Origin: Cellulosimicrobium sp. Marseille-Q4280
GTDB taxonomy: Bacteria; Actinomycetota; Actinomycetes; Actinomycetales; Cellulomonadaceae
Direction: 5' to 3'
NCBI RefSeq assembly: GCF_943181405.1
Contig: NZ_CALPBY010000001.1
Coordinates: 434,001 to 498,000 of the forward strand
Length of the DNA stretch: 64,000 bases
Below are positions 1-9,544 of the stretch, piece by piece. Both the position numbers and the translations under genes were made by a program. The stretch's first letter is position 1, and each line of letters begins with the position of its first letter. The notes beneath the pieces were generated by a model. That model worked only from the letters and a program-made list of their open reading frames with translations. It was not told the origin of the DNA and made no database searches.

Positions 1-2
1 CG

Positions 3-275
3 GATCGTGCGGCGGTGATCGTCGGGGGCCCGGAGCTCGAGCACGCCCCGCTGGACGACGTCATCGCGTCGTGCGAGCCGCCGTCGGGCGTGGCGGCGGA
101 GAACCTCAGCCGAGCGGCGGCGAGCCCCGCGCAGGTCGTCGAGGCGTGGGAGGGCTCGCCGGGCCACCGCGCGAACCTGCTCGACCCGACCCTCACCCGC
201 GTGGGCGTCGGGTGCGTCCTCGACGGGACGGGCGACGCCGAGCAGATGCTCTGCTCCCAGGTCTTCCTCGGCTGA
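3..275 (+). CDS. CAP-domain (SCP/PR1-like) protein, C-terminal part
   Basis: The frame is open from the first bases of the window, so the gene begins upstream and only about 90 C-terminal residues are seen. The stretch around residues 40-60 (VEAWEGSPGHRANLL) matches the conserved C-terminal CAP motif, in which a short helix is followed by W-x-x-S-x-G-H-R-x-N-L. It is followed by a V-G-V-G-C strand and a terminal strand with a second Cys (MLCSQVFLG). The two Cys are suited to a disulfide, as expected of a secreted protein. CAP proteins in bacteria are usually secreted and of unclear activity. Signal peptide and any partner domains lie outside the window. Confidence 0.75.
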   Translation, partial: DRAAVIVGGPELEHAPLDDVIASCEPPSGVAAENLSRAAASPAQVVEAWEGSPGHRANLLDPTLTRVGVGCVLDGTGDAEQMLCSQVFLG

Positions 276-309
276 GACGCCGCGGCGTGGGTGCCGTCGT
301 CGCCGGTCG

Positions 310-1293
310 TCAGGCGTCGAGCGCCGTCCGCCACTGCTCGAGGAGGCGCGCCACGGCGCGGGTGTGCTCCCAGGGCATCTCGGGCGCCTCGGTCCGGCCG
401 TCGGCGAGCGCGCGGGAGACGGCGTCCGCCTCGGCGGCGAACGGGTCCACGGGCGGTGACTCGACGACACGCTCGACGTCTCCCGTGTGCACGACGAACG
501 ACGCCGCCGAGCCGGCCCGGCTGCCGAACGCGTCGTCGAGCCGCAGGACGCCGAGCGTGCCCTCGACGACGGCGGACCGCGGCAGCTCCGCGACGATCGA
601 GCACTCCACGGCGGCCGTGACGCCGTCGGCGGCGATCGTCGCCGACGCGTGCTCGTCGACCCCCGTCGGGCCGACGGTGCCTGCGACGTCCGTGAGGGCG
701 AGCGCGGCGAGGTCCACGCCGGCCGCCGCGGCGATCCCGACGGCGAGCGACACCGGGTAGCCGCCGACGTCGAGGATCGCGCCACCTGCGAGGGCGGGGT
801 CGAACAGCCGTCCCGTCCGCTCCGCGGCGGCGAACCCGAACGCCGAGGCGGCGTGGAGCGGGGTGCCGAGCGGGCCGTCGGCGACGGTCGCGTCCAGGAC
901 GCGCGCCAGAGGTCCGAACCGGTGCTTGTACGCCTCGACGAACGGCATGCCGGATGCGGCGGCGGCGGCGAGGACACGGTCCGTCTCGGCGGCGGTCGGC
1001 GCCACCGGCTTCTCGCAGAGCACCGCCTTGCCCGCGGCGAGCGCTGCGACGGCGAGGTCGGCGTGCGTCGTGTGGACCGTGGAGACGTAGACGGCGTCGA
1101 CGTCGTCGCGCGCCAGGACCTCGGCGTACGTCCCGGTCACGGGAGCTCCGTGGAGGCGGGCGAACGCCGTCGCCCGGTCGTGGTCGCTGCTGGCCACGGC
1201 GTGAAGGGTCCCGTGCTCCGAGCGAGGGAGCGCCCGGGCGAACCAGCCGCCGATCTGCCCCGGGCCGAGGACCGCCCACCGTGTCGTCCGCAT
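310..1293 (-). CDS. Gfo/Idh/MocA family NAD(P)-dependent oxidoreductase
   Basis: The 327-residue product starts MRTTRWAVLGPGQIGG, a Rossmann motif of the G-x-G-x-x-G type placed at the very N-terminus as in this family. The hallmark E-K-P (CEKPVAP) lies near residue 95 and supplies the catalytic Lys. A downstream GGAILDVGGYPV segment matches the family substrate-side motif (G-G-x-L-x-D-x-G-x-Y/H). Length is normal (about 330). The open frame extends 100 codons further upstream through the tRNA gene, but that part is not protein-like, so the ATG at 1293 is used. Likely an NAD(P)-linked sugar or polyol dehydrogenase. The substrate cannot be told from sequence. Confidence 0.88.
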   Translation of the reverse strand: MRTTRWAVLGPGQIGGWFARALPRSEHGTLHAVASSDHDRATAFARLHGAPVTGTYAEVLARDDVDAVYVSTVHTTHADLAVAALAAGKAVLCEKPVAPTAAETDRVLAAAAASGMPFVEAYKHRFGPLARVLDATVADGPLGTPLHAASAFGFAAAERTGRLFDPALAGGAILDVGGYPVSLAVGIAAAAGVDLAALALTDVAGTVGPTGVDEHASATIAADGVTAAVECSIVAELPRSAVVEGTLGVLRLDDAFGSRAGSAASFVVHTGDVERVVESPPVDPFAAEADAVSRALADGRTEAPEMPWEHTRAVARLLEQWRTALDA

Positions 1294-1348
1294 GCCGCGA
1301 ACGTAGCAGCACGCGCAGCGCGGGGAGGCGACGGTCCAGCACACATGA

Positions 1349-1394
1349 CGAGAGGCCCTCCGTCCAGCGTTTCCGCTGATCAGAGGGCCTCTCG
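1349..1394 (-). terminator. Perfect 12-bp inverted repeat downstream of tRNA-Pro
   Basis: Arms CGAGAGGCCCTC (1349-1360) and GAGGGCCTCTCG (1383-1394) are exact reverse complements around a 22-base loop. The hairpin begins three bases past the tRNA 3' end on the minus strand, so it most likely ends the tRNA transcript. There is no U-tract, which is normal for high-GC actinomycete hairpins. Confidence 0.75.
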
Positions 1395-1395
1395 G

Positions 1396-1473
<78 letters not shown>

Positions 1474-1656
1474 GTTGCCCACCACGCGTCGTCGGGCACT
1501 GCGAACAGTGCTCGGCGGCCAGGAGTTCCTGACCTTCCGCGGGGGAAGCCTGCCCAGAATAGCCGACGATGTGCCGTGCGACGAAACCGGGTCCACGTGA
1601 CGTGGACGACGCCGGTCCGGCGCCCCGGCCCGGTCGACCGGACGCGCAACGCGACG

Positions 1657-2592
1657 TCAGCGCGACGTCAGCGTGACCAGCGTCGCCTCGGGCCGGCACG
1701 CGAAGCGGAACGGGGCGTACGGCGACGTCCCGGCACCGGCCGACACGTGCAGCCACGTCGACGCCTCGCCGCCGTCCTCGTCCGGCCGCGCTCCCGGCCA
1801 GCCGTGCAGGCCCTTCGCCCGACGGCGGTCGAGGTCGCAGTTCGTGACGAGCGCGCCGAAGCCCGGGACGCACAGCTGCCCGCCGTGCGTGTGACCGGCG
1901 ATGATCACGTCCGACCCGTCGGCGTGCATCTGGTCGAGGACCCGGCGGTAGGGCGCGTGCGTGACGCCCAGGCGCAAGTCCGCACCCATCGTCCGGGAGA
2001 GCTCGGTCTCCGGGAACACGTCACGGTCCAGGTGCGGGTCGTCGACCCCGACGAGGTCGAGACGCAGGCCCCCGACCTCGACGACGTCGCGCCGGTTCGT
2101 GAGGTCCACCCAGCCGGCGTCCCGGAACGCCGCGGCCAGCTCCGCGGCGGGGAGCTCGCGCGGCGGCTCGGACCGGGAGACGCGCGCGTCCGGGAGGAGG
2201 TAGCGCGCCGGGTTCTTGGGCGACGGGGCGTAGTAGTCGTTCGACCCCATGACGAAGAGGCCGGGCGTGGAGTCGAGCAGCGGCTCGAGCGCGTGCAGGA
2301 GCGGGTCGAGTGCCTCGACGTGGGCGAGGTTGTCCCCCGTGTCGACCACGAGATCGGGCTCCAGCTCGGCGAGCGAGCGGATCCAGTCGATCTTGCGCTG
2401 CTGCGTCGGGACCAGGTGCAGGTCGGAGACGTGCAGCACCCGCAGGTCGCGCGCACCGGGGGGCAGGACCGGGACCGTCACCTCGCGCAGCGTGAAGAGC
2501 TTCGTCTCGACGTGGGCGTAGGCCAGCGCGCCGACACCCGCGACGGCGAGCGCCCCGAGAGCCTGCCCGGCGACGCGCCCGCGGGCGCTCAG
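1657..2592 (-). CDS. Membrane-anchored metallophosphoesterase
   Basis: Calcineurin-like phosphoesterase with the metal-binding blocks D-x-H (HVSDLHL), G-D-N (VDTGDNL), G-x-N-D (MGSNDYY) and the C-terminal G-H-T-H-G-G (AGHTHGGQL). The best-supported start is unusual. The only in-frame ATG/GTG is at 2481, but the frame is open and meaningful up to a stop shortly before 2592, encoding a hydrophobic anchor (ALGALAVAGVGALAYAHVE) typical of the N-terminus of this family. A CTG at 2592-2590 overlaps the TGA of the upstream PBP gene as CTGA and follows GGCGGGGGGAA. I therefore annotate 311 aa from CTG. GTG at 2481 (274 aa, no anchor) is the alternative. It is coupled to the PBP gene. Confidence 0.8.
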   Translation of the reverse strand: MSARGRVAGQALGALAVAGVGALAYAHVETKLFTLREVTVPVLPPGARDLRVLHVSDLHLVPTQQRKIDWIRSLAELEPDLVVDTGDNLAHVEALDPLLHALEPLLDSTPGLFVMGSNDYYAPSPKNPARYLLPDARVSRSEPPRELPAAELAAAFRDAGWVDLTNRRDVVEVGGLRLDLVGVDDPHLDRDVFPETELSRTMGADLRLGVTHAPYRRVLDQMHADGSDVIIAGHTHGGQLCVPGFGALVTNCDLDRRRAKGLHGWPGARPDEDGGEASTWLHVSAGAGTSPYAPFRFACRPEATLVTLTSR

Positions 2593-4918
2593 TCGTTCCC
2601 CCCGCCACCGAGGTCACCGAGGAAGTCCTCGAGCGCGTCGCGACCCTCGTCGTTCCCCCGGTCGCCACGATCACCCCGTCCGCCTCCGTCGGCGTTCGCC
2701 GGCGGCTGGGCGCCCTCCTGGGCGGGGGGCGGGGTGTCGCCACCCGCCGGAGGGCCGGCGGGCGTGGACGGCGGGGGCGGGGAGCGGGAGCGTTGACCCT
2801 GCCCCAGTCGGGTGCCGCGAACTCGACGGCAGGCTTCCCGGCGAGCGCCTGGTCCATGTAGGCCTTCCAGGTGGGCGCCGCGAGGTCGGAGCCGAACCAC
2901 CAGCGCCGCGAGACGCCGTTGATCGTGAACCCGTCGCGCATCTCGACGTCCGACTCGGCGTTGCCGATCCAGACGGCCGTCGCCACCTGCGGCGTGTAGC
3001 CGATGAACCACGTGTGCTTGTTGAGGTTCGCCGTCCCGGTCTTCCCGGCCGAGGTCCGGCCCTCGAGCTGTGCCTTCTTGCCCGAGCCCTGCGTCATGAC
3101 GGACTGGAGGGCGTACGTGACCGTGTTCGCGACGGCGGGGTCGAGCGCGTTCGGGTTGCAGCTCGCGGCCGGCACGGGCAGCTCCGCGCCCTCCGCACCG
3201 ACGACCTTCGTGATCGCGATCGGGTCGCAGTACGTGCCGCCGCTCGCGAACGTCGCGTACGCGGCCGCCATCTGCAGCGGCGAGGAGTTCTGCGTCCCGA
3301 TGACCATCGAGGGGTACATCGACACGCCGCCCTCCTGCTCCGCGAGGCGGGACGGCTTGTAGCCGATGGACTCGGCCGTCGCCTTGATGTCGCACAGCCG
3401 CAGCTGGCTCTCCATCGACGCGTACGCCGTGTTGATGGAGTTGTACGTCGCCTGCAGCACGGAGATCGAGCCCTTGTTGTCGATGCCGTCGGAGTTGCCC
3501 GGGCGCCACGGCTTCGACTCGTTGCGCACGTTCGCGCCGCAGAAGTCGAAGTCGGAGTTGTTCCACGACCGGCTGTTCGCGTTGACGTTCTGGTAGAGGC
3601 TCCGGCCGCTCTTGAGCCACTCCGCGAGCACGAAGACCTTCCACGTCGAGCCGGGCGAGAAGCCGCTCGACGAGCCGTGCGCCTGGTCCACGTTGTAGTT
3701 CACCGCGGTCGTGTTCGGCGCGGGCTGCTCCGCGACGTCGTAGTCACGGTTCTGCGCCATGGCGAGGATCTTCCCCGTCCCCGGCTCGACGGACACGATC
3801 GCGTCCTCGATACCGGAGGGGTCCTCGGGCGGGACGGCCGCCTTCGCCTGCTGCTCGGCCGCGGTCTGCATCGCGGGGTCGAGGGTCGTGAAGATGTCCA
3901 GGCCGCCGCGGTACAGCAGCGCCTTGCGGTCGTCCTCGGTCTCGCCGAACGCCGGGTCGGAGATCATCACCTTCGTGACGTAGTCGCAGAAGAACGCCGC
4001 ACCACCCGCCGCCTGGCAGCCGACCTCGACCGGCTTCACCTTGAGCGTGTCGGCGAGCGGTGTCGCGCGCGCGGTGTCGTACTCCTCCTTGGTGATGAAC
4101 CCCTGCTGGTACATGGTGAGGAGCACGGTGTTGCGGCGGCTCTGCGACACCTCGGGGTTGCGCGTCGGGTCGTACAGCGACGGCGCCTTCGTGACCCCCG
4201 CGATGGTCGCGGCCTCGACCGGGGTGAGGTCCTTCGCGCTCTTGCTGAAGTAGTGCTGCGCCGCGGTCTCGACGCCGTACAGCGACGCCGCACCGAACTG
4301 CGCGATGTTCAGGTAGCCCTGGAGGATCTCCTCCTTGGTCATCCGCTTCTCGAGCGAGATCGCGAGCTTCGCCTCGCGGGCCTTGCGGCCCAGCGAGTTC
4401 TCCTTGGCCTCCCAGATCCCCATCGTGTCGTCCTCGCGGACGGCCTGCTCGATGAGGACGTTCTTCACGTACTGCTGCGTCAGCGTCGACGCGCCCTGCG
4501 TGTCCTTCTCGAGGAAGTTGTTCACCGCCGCGCGCGGGATGCCCTCGAGATCGATGCCCCCGTGCTGCCAGAACCGCTTGTCCTCGATCGCGATGACCGC
4601 GCTCTGCATCGCCACCGACACCTGGTCGAGAGGGACCACGATGCGGTTCTCGGTGTAGAACGTCGCGAGCTGCGTCGTGCCGTCGTTCGCGTACACGCGC
4701 GACTGCTCCGCGAGCGGTCCCGGCTCGAGGTCCGCGGGCAGCTCGTCGAACACCTCGAGCGCGCTGTCCGTCGCCGTGTTGGCACCCGCGGCCAGCGGGA
4801 CGACCAGTCCGGCCGCGAGGACGCCGCCGACGCCGGACACCAGCACGAACGCCAGGAAGAGCGCCACGAGCTGGTACGCGTTGATCTGTCGACCGCGAGG
4901 GCGCACAGGGGAAGCCAT
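2589..4918 (-). CDS. Class A penicillin-binding protein (transglycosylase/transpeptidase), frame broken near the C-terminus
   Basis: Bifunctional peptidoglycan synthase. It has a short cytoplasmic N-terminus, one membrane segment (residues about 15-45), a GT51 domain with catalytic Glu in IEDKRFWQHGG (about E112) and the QQYVKN motif, then the transpeptidase domain with SPGSTWK (catalytic Ser), S-x-N (NSINTA) and K-T-G (AGKTGTA). From ATG at 4918 the frame reads normally to about 2778, then runs into a different frame. The expected Pro-rich, Gly/Asp-rich tail ending GGGGND lies one frame over and stops at 2589. One extra C in the C5 run at 2777-2773 (minus strand) would restore a 776-aa protein. 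This is either a base-calling gap or a real tail truncation. All catalytic motifs are intact either way. Confidence 0.92.
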
Positions 4919-5110
4919 GGTGCCAACCCTACGGGAGCCCTCCGTGCCCGGGCCCGGGAAGCCCGGTCCGGGCGGTGTGCGGGTTGTGTGAGCATCCCGA
5001 GGAACCGCGCCTGACGGGCCCCTGACCGGCCCACGACCGGCCCGCGACCGGCTCGGCGGGGTGGCGGGCGACACCCCGCGGGCGCGACGCCGGACGGCTA
5101 CGCTCGCCCC

Positions 5111-5275
5111 ATGGCAACCACCTGGGAGTACGCGACCATCCCCCTGATCATCCACAACACGAAGGCCGTCCTCGACCAGTGGGGCTCCGACGGCTGGGAG
5201 CTCGTCCAGGTCGTCACCGGACCGGACGGCAACGGCCTCGTCGCCTACCTCAAGCGCCCGACCGGGGAGAAGTAG
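5111..5275 (+). CDS. Small DUF4177-like protein (54 aa)
   Basis: A 54-residue ORF starts ATG at 5111 and reads MATTWEYATIPLI, with the WGSDGWELVQV core and a C-terminal YLKRP. The pattern W-E-Y-x-x-x, then W-G-x-x-G-W-E-L-V, resembles DUF4177-type small proteins often encoded next to ridA in actinomycetes. Its TAG overlaps the GTG of the next gene by one base (TAGTG), which indicates translational coupling with the RidA gene. The function is unknown. Confidence 0.82.
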   Translation: MATTWEYATIPLIIHNTKAVLDQWGSDGWELVQVVTGPDGNGLVAYLKRPTGEK

Positions 5276-5772
5276 TGGTCGACGGCGCTCCCGCCGCACC
5301 CGGCGCCGTCGCCGCGCGTCTCGCCGAGCTCGGCATCACGCTGCCCGACGTCGCCGCTCCCGTCGCCGCGTACGTCCCCGCCGTGCGCACGGGTCGGTAC
5401 GTCTACACGTCCGGGCAGCTCCCGTTCGTCGACGGCGCCCTGCCCGCGACCGGCAAGGTCGGCGACGGCGAGGGCCTCGTCCCGCCCGACGACGCCGCGC
5501 ACCTCGCGCGCGTCTGCGCGCTCAACGCGCTTGCGGCCGTCCACGCGCTCGTCGGGAACCTCGACCAGGTCGTCCGGGTCGTCAAGGTCGTCGGCTTCGT
5601 CGCGAGCGACCCGTCGTTCACCGGCCAGCCCGCCGTGGTCAACGGCGCGAGCACCGTCCTCGCCGACGTCCTCGGCGACGCGGGCGTCCACGCGCGCAGC
5701 GCCGTCGGCGTGGCGGTCCTCCCGCTCGACTCCCCGGTCGAGGTCGAGCTGGTCGTGGAGCTCGCGGAGTAG
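5275..5772 (+). CDS. RidA/YjgF family protein
   Basis: Product of 165 aa from GTG at 5275, overlapping the stop of the small upstream gene by one base. A longer reading would begin inside that gene and is rejected. The family pattern is clear: YVPAVRTGRYVYTSGQLPF (a beta strand leading to S-G-Q-L-P), a central helix with LNALAAV, then the VVKVVGFVAS strand and C-terminal ARSAVGVAVLPLDSPVEVE, which corresponds to the R-S-A-V-G-V-x-x-L-P block. This RidA subgroup has a C-terminal Glu-rich end and is commonly paired with the small DUF4177-like gene. Probable enamine/imine deaminase or related small-molecule role. The substrate is not evident. Confidence 0.88.
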   Translation: MVDGAPAAPGAVAARLAELGITLPDVAAPVAAYVPAVRTGRYVYTSGQLPFVDGALPATGKVGDGEGLVPPDDAAHLARVCALNALAAVHALVGNLDQVVRVVKVVGFVASDPSFTGQPAVVNGASTVLADVLGDAGVHARSAVGVAVLPLDSPVEVELVVELAE

Positions 5773-5817
5773 GTCCGCAGGCCCGCGCCACGCGCGGTCG
5801 GTGAGACGGCAGCAAGA

Positions 5818-5850
5818 GGTGCGGGTGGGGGCGGCGCCCCCACCCGCACC
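5818..5850. terminator. Bidirectional terminator between ridA and crp
   Basis: A perfect 15-bp stem, GGTGCGGGTGGGGGC at 5818-5832 and its complement at 5836-5850, encloses a 3-base loop. It lies between two convergent genes (ends at 5772 and 5890), so it can serve both transcripts. Confidence 0.85.
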
Positions 5851-5889
5851 CTCACCCAGGGCGACCCGACGGGAGCCCTGTGGCGCGGC

Positions 5890-6567
5890 TCAGCGCGCGC
5901 GGCGCTCCAGGCGGTCCAGGTCCAGCAGCACGACGGCGCGGCCCTCGCGGCGGACCCAGCCGCGCGTCGCGAAGTCGGCGAGCGCCTTGTTGACGGTCTC
6001 GCGCGACGCGCCGACGAGCTGTGCGAGCTCCTCCTGCGTGAGGTCGTGCGCGACCCGGACGCCCTCGTCGGTGTCCTCGCCGAAGCGCGTCGACAGGTCG
6101 AGGAGCGCCTTGGCGACGCGACCGGGGACGTCGGAGAAGACGAGGTCGGCGAGCGTCTCGTTCGTGCGGCGCAGGCGGCGCGCGAGCGCGTTGAGCAGGT
6201 GCTTCGCGACGGTGGGGTGCTTCTCGATCCACTCGACGAGCTGGTCGTGGCCGAGCTCGTAGATGACCGAGTCGGCGACGGAGCTCGCGGTCGCGGTGCG
6301 CGGGCCCGGGTCGAACAGCGACAGCTCGCCGAACATCTCGCCGGGCCCCAGGATCGACAGCAGGTTCTCGCGCCCGTCGTTGGAGCGGCGGCCCAGCTTG
6401 ATCTTGCCGCTCGCGATCACGTACAGGCGGTCGCCCGGCTCGCCCTCGCGAAAGAGCACGTCACCCCGGGAGAGCTCGATCTGCTGCATCGACTCGAAGA
6501 GGGTGCGCGTCTCGTCCGGGTCCATCGTCGCGAACAGGGGTGCGGAGAGCACAACGTCGTCGTCCAC
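5890..6567 (-). CDS. glxR: Crp/Fnr-family cAMP-type regulator, GlxR-like
   Basis: 225 aa from GTG at 6567, chosen because AAGGA lies a suitable distance upstream. The long upstream open frame is antisense to nth. Residues about 20-115 form the cyclic-nucleotide domain with the phosphate-binding cassette FGELSLFDPGPRTATA. Residues about 140-225 form the winged helix with the DLTQEELAQLVGASRETVNK recognition region, which is nearly identical to actinobacterial GlxR/Crp. The C-terminus ends ERRAR as in GlxR. It is the expected global regulator of carbon use and is divergent from nth with about 95 bp between them. Confidence 0.93.
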   Translation of the reverse strand: MDDDVVLSAPLFATMDPDETRTLFESMQQIELSRGDVLFREGEPGDRLYVIASGKIKLGRRSNDGRENLLSILGPGEMFGELSLFDPGPRTATASSVADSVIYELGHDQLVEWIEKHPTVAKHLLNALARRLRRTNETLADLVFSDVPGRVAKALLDLSTRFGEDTDEGVRVAHDLTQEELAQLVGASRETVNKALADFATRGWVRREGRAVVLLDLDRLERRAR

Positions 6568-6663
6568 GCGGGGTGTCCTTCGTCTCGTCCTCGTCATCTT
6601 CCAGGCCCAAGTCTGCCCTACCGTCGCAACTCGGGTGTCGGCGGACCGCGCTAACGTGGCCGT

Positions 6664-7428
6664 GTGACCGACGCCGAGCAGGTTCCCGTGACCACTCCGA
6701 GCACGACGTCGCGAGGGGCCGCGCGCGGTTCGGCGTCGGGTGGTGAGTCGCGGCTCGGCCTCGTGCGGCGCGCGCGCCGCACGAACCGCGAGCTCGCGCT
6801 CACGTACCCGGACGCGCACTGCGAGCTCGACTTCACGACCCCTCTCGAGCTGCTGATCGCCACCGTGCTGTCGGCGCAGACCACGGACAAGCGCGTGAAC
6901 CTCACGACGCCGGAGCTGTTCGAGACGTATCCCGACGCCGCGGCGTACGCGGCGGCGGACCGCGCCGAGCTCGAGGACATCCTGCGGCCCACGGGCTTCT
7001 TCCGGGCGAAGGCGCAGTCGGTGATCGGGATCGGGCAGGCGCTCGTCGAGCGGTTCGACGGCGAGGTGCCGGCTCGCCTCGACGACCTCGTGACCCTCCC
7101 GGGCGTGGGGCGCAAGACGGCGAACGTCGTGCTGGGCAACGCCTTCGGCATCCCCGGTCTCACGGTCGACACGCACTTCGGGCGGCTCGTGCGGCGCCTC
7201 GGCTGGACGGCCGAGGAGGACCCGGTCAAGGTCGAGCAGGTCGTCGGCGGGCTGATCGAGAAGTCCGAGTGGACCATGCTGTCGCACCGGCTGATCTTCC
7301 ACGGGCGGCGCGTGTGCTTCGCGCGCAAGCCGGCGTGCGGCGCGTGCACCATCGCGCAGTGGTGCCCCTCCTACGGCGTCGGCGAGACGGACCCCGAGAA
7401 GGCCGCGGCGCTCGTCAAGACGGGCTGA
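6664..7428 (+). CDS. nth: Endonuclease III (base-excision repair DNA glycosylase/AP lyase)
   Basis: 254 aa with the helix-hairpin-helix [12 protein letters not shown], which carries the catalytic Lys (K in GRKTA), followed by the catalytic Asp in VDTHFGRL. The C-terminal [4Fe-4S] loop C-x6-C-x2-C-x5-C is complete ([17 protein letters not shown], about residues 217-233). The N-terminal 35 residues are a low-complexity extension. An internal start at codon 10 is possible. Divergent from glxR, a pairing that is conserved in many actinomycetes. Confidence 0.95.
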   Translation: MTDAEQVPVTTPSTTSRGAARGSASGGESRLGLVRRARRTNRELALTYPDAHCELDFTTPLELLIATVLSAQTTDKRVNLTTPELFETYPDAAAYAAADRAELEDILRPTGFFRAKAQSVIGIGQALVERFDGEVPARLDDLVTLPGVGRKTANVVLGNAFGIPGLTVDTHFGRLVRRLGWTAEEDPVKVEQVVGGLIEKSEWTMLSHRLIFHGRRVCFARKPACGACTIAQWCPSYGVGETDPEKAAALVKTG

Positions 7429-7519
7429 GGGCGACCGCCACCACGACGCGGTCGGCGTCGATCCCGACGGCGCCCACGGTCGGTCGGCGCCCGCGGTCGG
7501 TGGGCACCCGCGGTCGGTC

Positions 7520-8458
7520 TCAGTCCCGGGCGACGCGCGGGAGCCAGTCGAGGAGGAGGCTCGTGACGTCGTCGGGCGCCTCCTCCGGCAGGTAGTGCCC
7601 GACGTCGGGCAGCACCTCGAACCGGAAGTCGCGCGCGAGCGCGGCGCCGTCGGCGTCGGCGAGCTCGCGCCGCAGCAGGCCGTCGCGCCCGCCGTGCACC
7701 TGCAGCGCCGGGACGCCGACGGGACGGCGCAGCGCGTTGAGGAAGCGGCGGCCGTCCGGGCGCGGGGTCGAGCGCACCGCCCAGCGCAGCGACTCCATGG
7801 CGGTGTGCGCGGCGAACGGGATGCGCATGACCGTGCGGTAGGTGGCGACGACGTCGTCGTCGAAGGCTCGGGCGGCGCCGTCGGCCAGGACGCGGTCCAC
7901 GAGGTCGCCGGACGTGAGGGCGCGCTCGGGAAGGGTCGGGACCTGGAAGAACGCGAGGTGGCGACGCGCCGCCGGCGTGAGCAGGCGGCGCGACGACGCG
8001 TGCATGCGCGCGGGGTGCGGTGCGGAGAACGCGGCGACGCCCGCGGTCACCGCGGGCTGGAGGGAGGCCATCGCCCACGCGAGGCTCCCGCCGGTGCCGT
8101 GGCCCACGACGACGGCGCGGCCCGCGCCGAGCGAGCGGATCACCCCGGCGATGTCGCGGGTCCGGGTGGGGGCGTCGTACCCGATCGGCGGCTTGTCCGA
8201 GGCGCCGACACCGCGCAGGTCCATCGCGGCGACGCGGTACCCGGCTGCCGCGAGCGGCTCGACCTGGTGCCGCCACGCCCACCAGAACTGGGGGAACGAG
8301 TGGAGGAGCACGACGAGAGGCGGACCGGGGTCGCGGACCCCGCGGTCCTCAGGACCGGCGAGCGCGACGTGGAACCGCGCCCCGTTCGCCGGCACGAACT
8401 CGTGCCGCCAGGGTCCGTCGGGAAGGGCTGCCGTGAAGTCGGAGGTGTCGGCCGTCAC
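7520..8458 (-). CDS. Alpha/beta hydrolase (epoxide-hydrolase-like)
   Basis: 312 aa from GTG at 8458, whose first bases overlap the TGA of glnR (GTGA), so translation is coupled. Features are the oxyanion motif [11 protein letters not shown] (H-G-x-P type with HSFP), [11 protein letters not shown], the nucleophile elbow, and C-terminal DVGHYLPEE with the catalytic His. The elbow reads VGHGTGG: the position of the usual Asp or Ser nucleophile (G-x-Nuc-x-G) is Gly-His-Gly-Thr-Gly, so the nucleophile would be Thr or is missing. In epoxide hydrolases this motif is G-H-D-x-G. The changed elbow casts doubt on classical activity. Confidence 0.82.
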   Translation of the reverse strand: MTADTSDFTAALPDGPWRHEFVPANGARFHVALAGPEDRGVRDPGPPLVVLLHSFPQFWWAWRHQVEPLAAAGYRVAAMDLRGVGASDKPPIGYDAPTRTRDIAGVIRSLGAGRAVVVGHGTGGSLAWAMASLQPAVTAGVAAFSAPHPARMHASSRRLLTPAARRHLAFFQVPTLPERALTSGDLVDRVLADGAARAFDDDVVATYRTVMRIPFAAHTAMESLRWAVRSTPRPDGRRFLNALRRPVGVPALQVHGGRDGLLRRELADADGAALARDFRFEVLPDVGHYLPEEAPDDVTSLLLDWLPRVARD

Positions 8459-9234
8459 CCGGACGAACCTACCGGTGCGCCGGCGCCTCCGTCCCGCGAG
8501 GTCCCGCGGGTTCCGCGCCCGTCGGCGTCCGCGGTGTCGTCGTCGGCCGCCGGGCGGCGGTCCTTGGGCGGGTCGAACCGGTAGCCGACGTTGCGCACCG
8601 TTCCGATGAGCTGTTCGTGCTCCGGGCCGAGCTTGGCGCGCAGGCGCCGCACGTGGACGTCCACGGTGCGGGTGCCGCCGTAGTAGTCGTAGCCCCACAC
8701 CTCCTGCAGCAGCTGGGCGCGCGTGAACACGCGGCCCGGGTGCTGCACGAGGTACTTGAGGAGCTCGAACTCCTTGTAGGTCAGGTCGATGGGACGGCCG
8801 CGCAGTCGCGCGGTGTACCCGCTGGCGTCGATCGCCAGCTCGCCTGCGGAGATCTCCTGCGGCCCGTCGTCCGACGGCCCCCTGGCCGACCGCTCGATGA
8901 CGAGCCGCAGCCGTGCCTCGACCTCCGCCGGGTTCGCGGTCTCGAGCAGCAGGTCGTCGGCGCCCCACTCGGCCGTGACGACCGTGAGGCCGCCCTCGGT
9001 GAGGACGAGCACGAGCGGCACGGTGAGGCCCGTGGCGTGCAGGAGCCGGCACGTGGTGCGTGCGGCCACGAGGTCGCGCCGCGCGTCGAGCAGGACGACG
9101 TCCGAGTCGGGTGCGTCGACGAGCGCGGACGGCTCCATCGGCAGGACCCGGATGCGGTGGGAGAGCAGGCCCAGCGCGGGAAGGACCTCGACGGAGCCTC
9201 CGGTGGCAGGGGTGAGGATCAGCAGGTCGGCCAC
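8455..9234 (-). CDS. glnR: GlnR, OmpR-type nitrogen regulator
   Basis: 259 aa. The receiver-like domain (residues 1-115) ends a strand with LLDAR, placing Asp at position 50 as in known GlnR, and lacks the usual acidic pocket, so it is an atypical response regulator. The winged-helix domain contains [20 protein letters not shown] and the [15 protein letters not shown] recognition helix, close to identical to mycobacterial and streptomycete GlnR. GTG at 9234 is preferred over GTG at 9243 because the AAGGAGGT ribosome site covers the latter and sits 8 bases before the former. It carries an extra C-terminal Asp/Gly-rich tail of about 40 residues. No kinase gene is adjacent, as usual. Confidence 0.95.
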   Translation of the reverse strand: MADLLILTPATGGSVEVLPALGLLSHRIRVLPMEPSALVDAPDSDVVLLDARRDLVAARTTCRLLHATGLTVPLVLVLTEGGLTVVTAEWGADDLLLETANPAEVEARLRLVIERSARGPSDDGPQEISAGELAIDASGYTARLRGRPIDLTYKEFELLKYLVQHPGRVFTRAQLLQEVWGYDYYGGTRTVDVHVRRLRAKLGPEHEQLIGTVRNVGYRFDPPKDRRPAADDDTADADGRGTRGTSRDGGAGAPVGSSG

Positions 9235-9544
9235 TGCTGGCACCTCCTTCCGGGGACGGGACGCGCGTGGCGCCCGCCTCGTCGCGTCTCGTGGTCTCGC
9301 GGTCCACGGTCCGTGGCGCGCGTCTCGTCTGGTGGCGGGACGTGCTCGGTCCGTGGATGGTTACCGTATCGCGTGGTGGCCCGGCGGGCGGCGACGTCTC
9401 ACGGCGGCGCACCGCGGGAACCTGCGGAGGGATGCGCGCCGCCCGGGCTGCGACCGTCGTCTGCGACACGTGTCTGCGACACTCTGAGGCGTGCTGTGCG
9501 ACTCGACGACCTCTTCGACCCCCCGATCGGGGCGCTGACCGCTC
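9235..9544. promoter_or_regulatory. Divergent control region of glnR and the downstream plus-strand cluster
   Basis: 310 bases without a gene. It contains the glnR ribosome-binding site at the left end, a relatively AT-rich island GGTTACCGTATCGCG near 9360-9375 that includes a possible minus-strand -10 (TACGGT), and an 11-base direct repeat GTCTGCGACAC at 9459-9469 and 9472-9482 (13-base period). A short reading starting at GTG 9491 stops after 15 codons and is probably not used. The direct repeat is a candidate regulator site. Confidence 0.45.
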
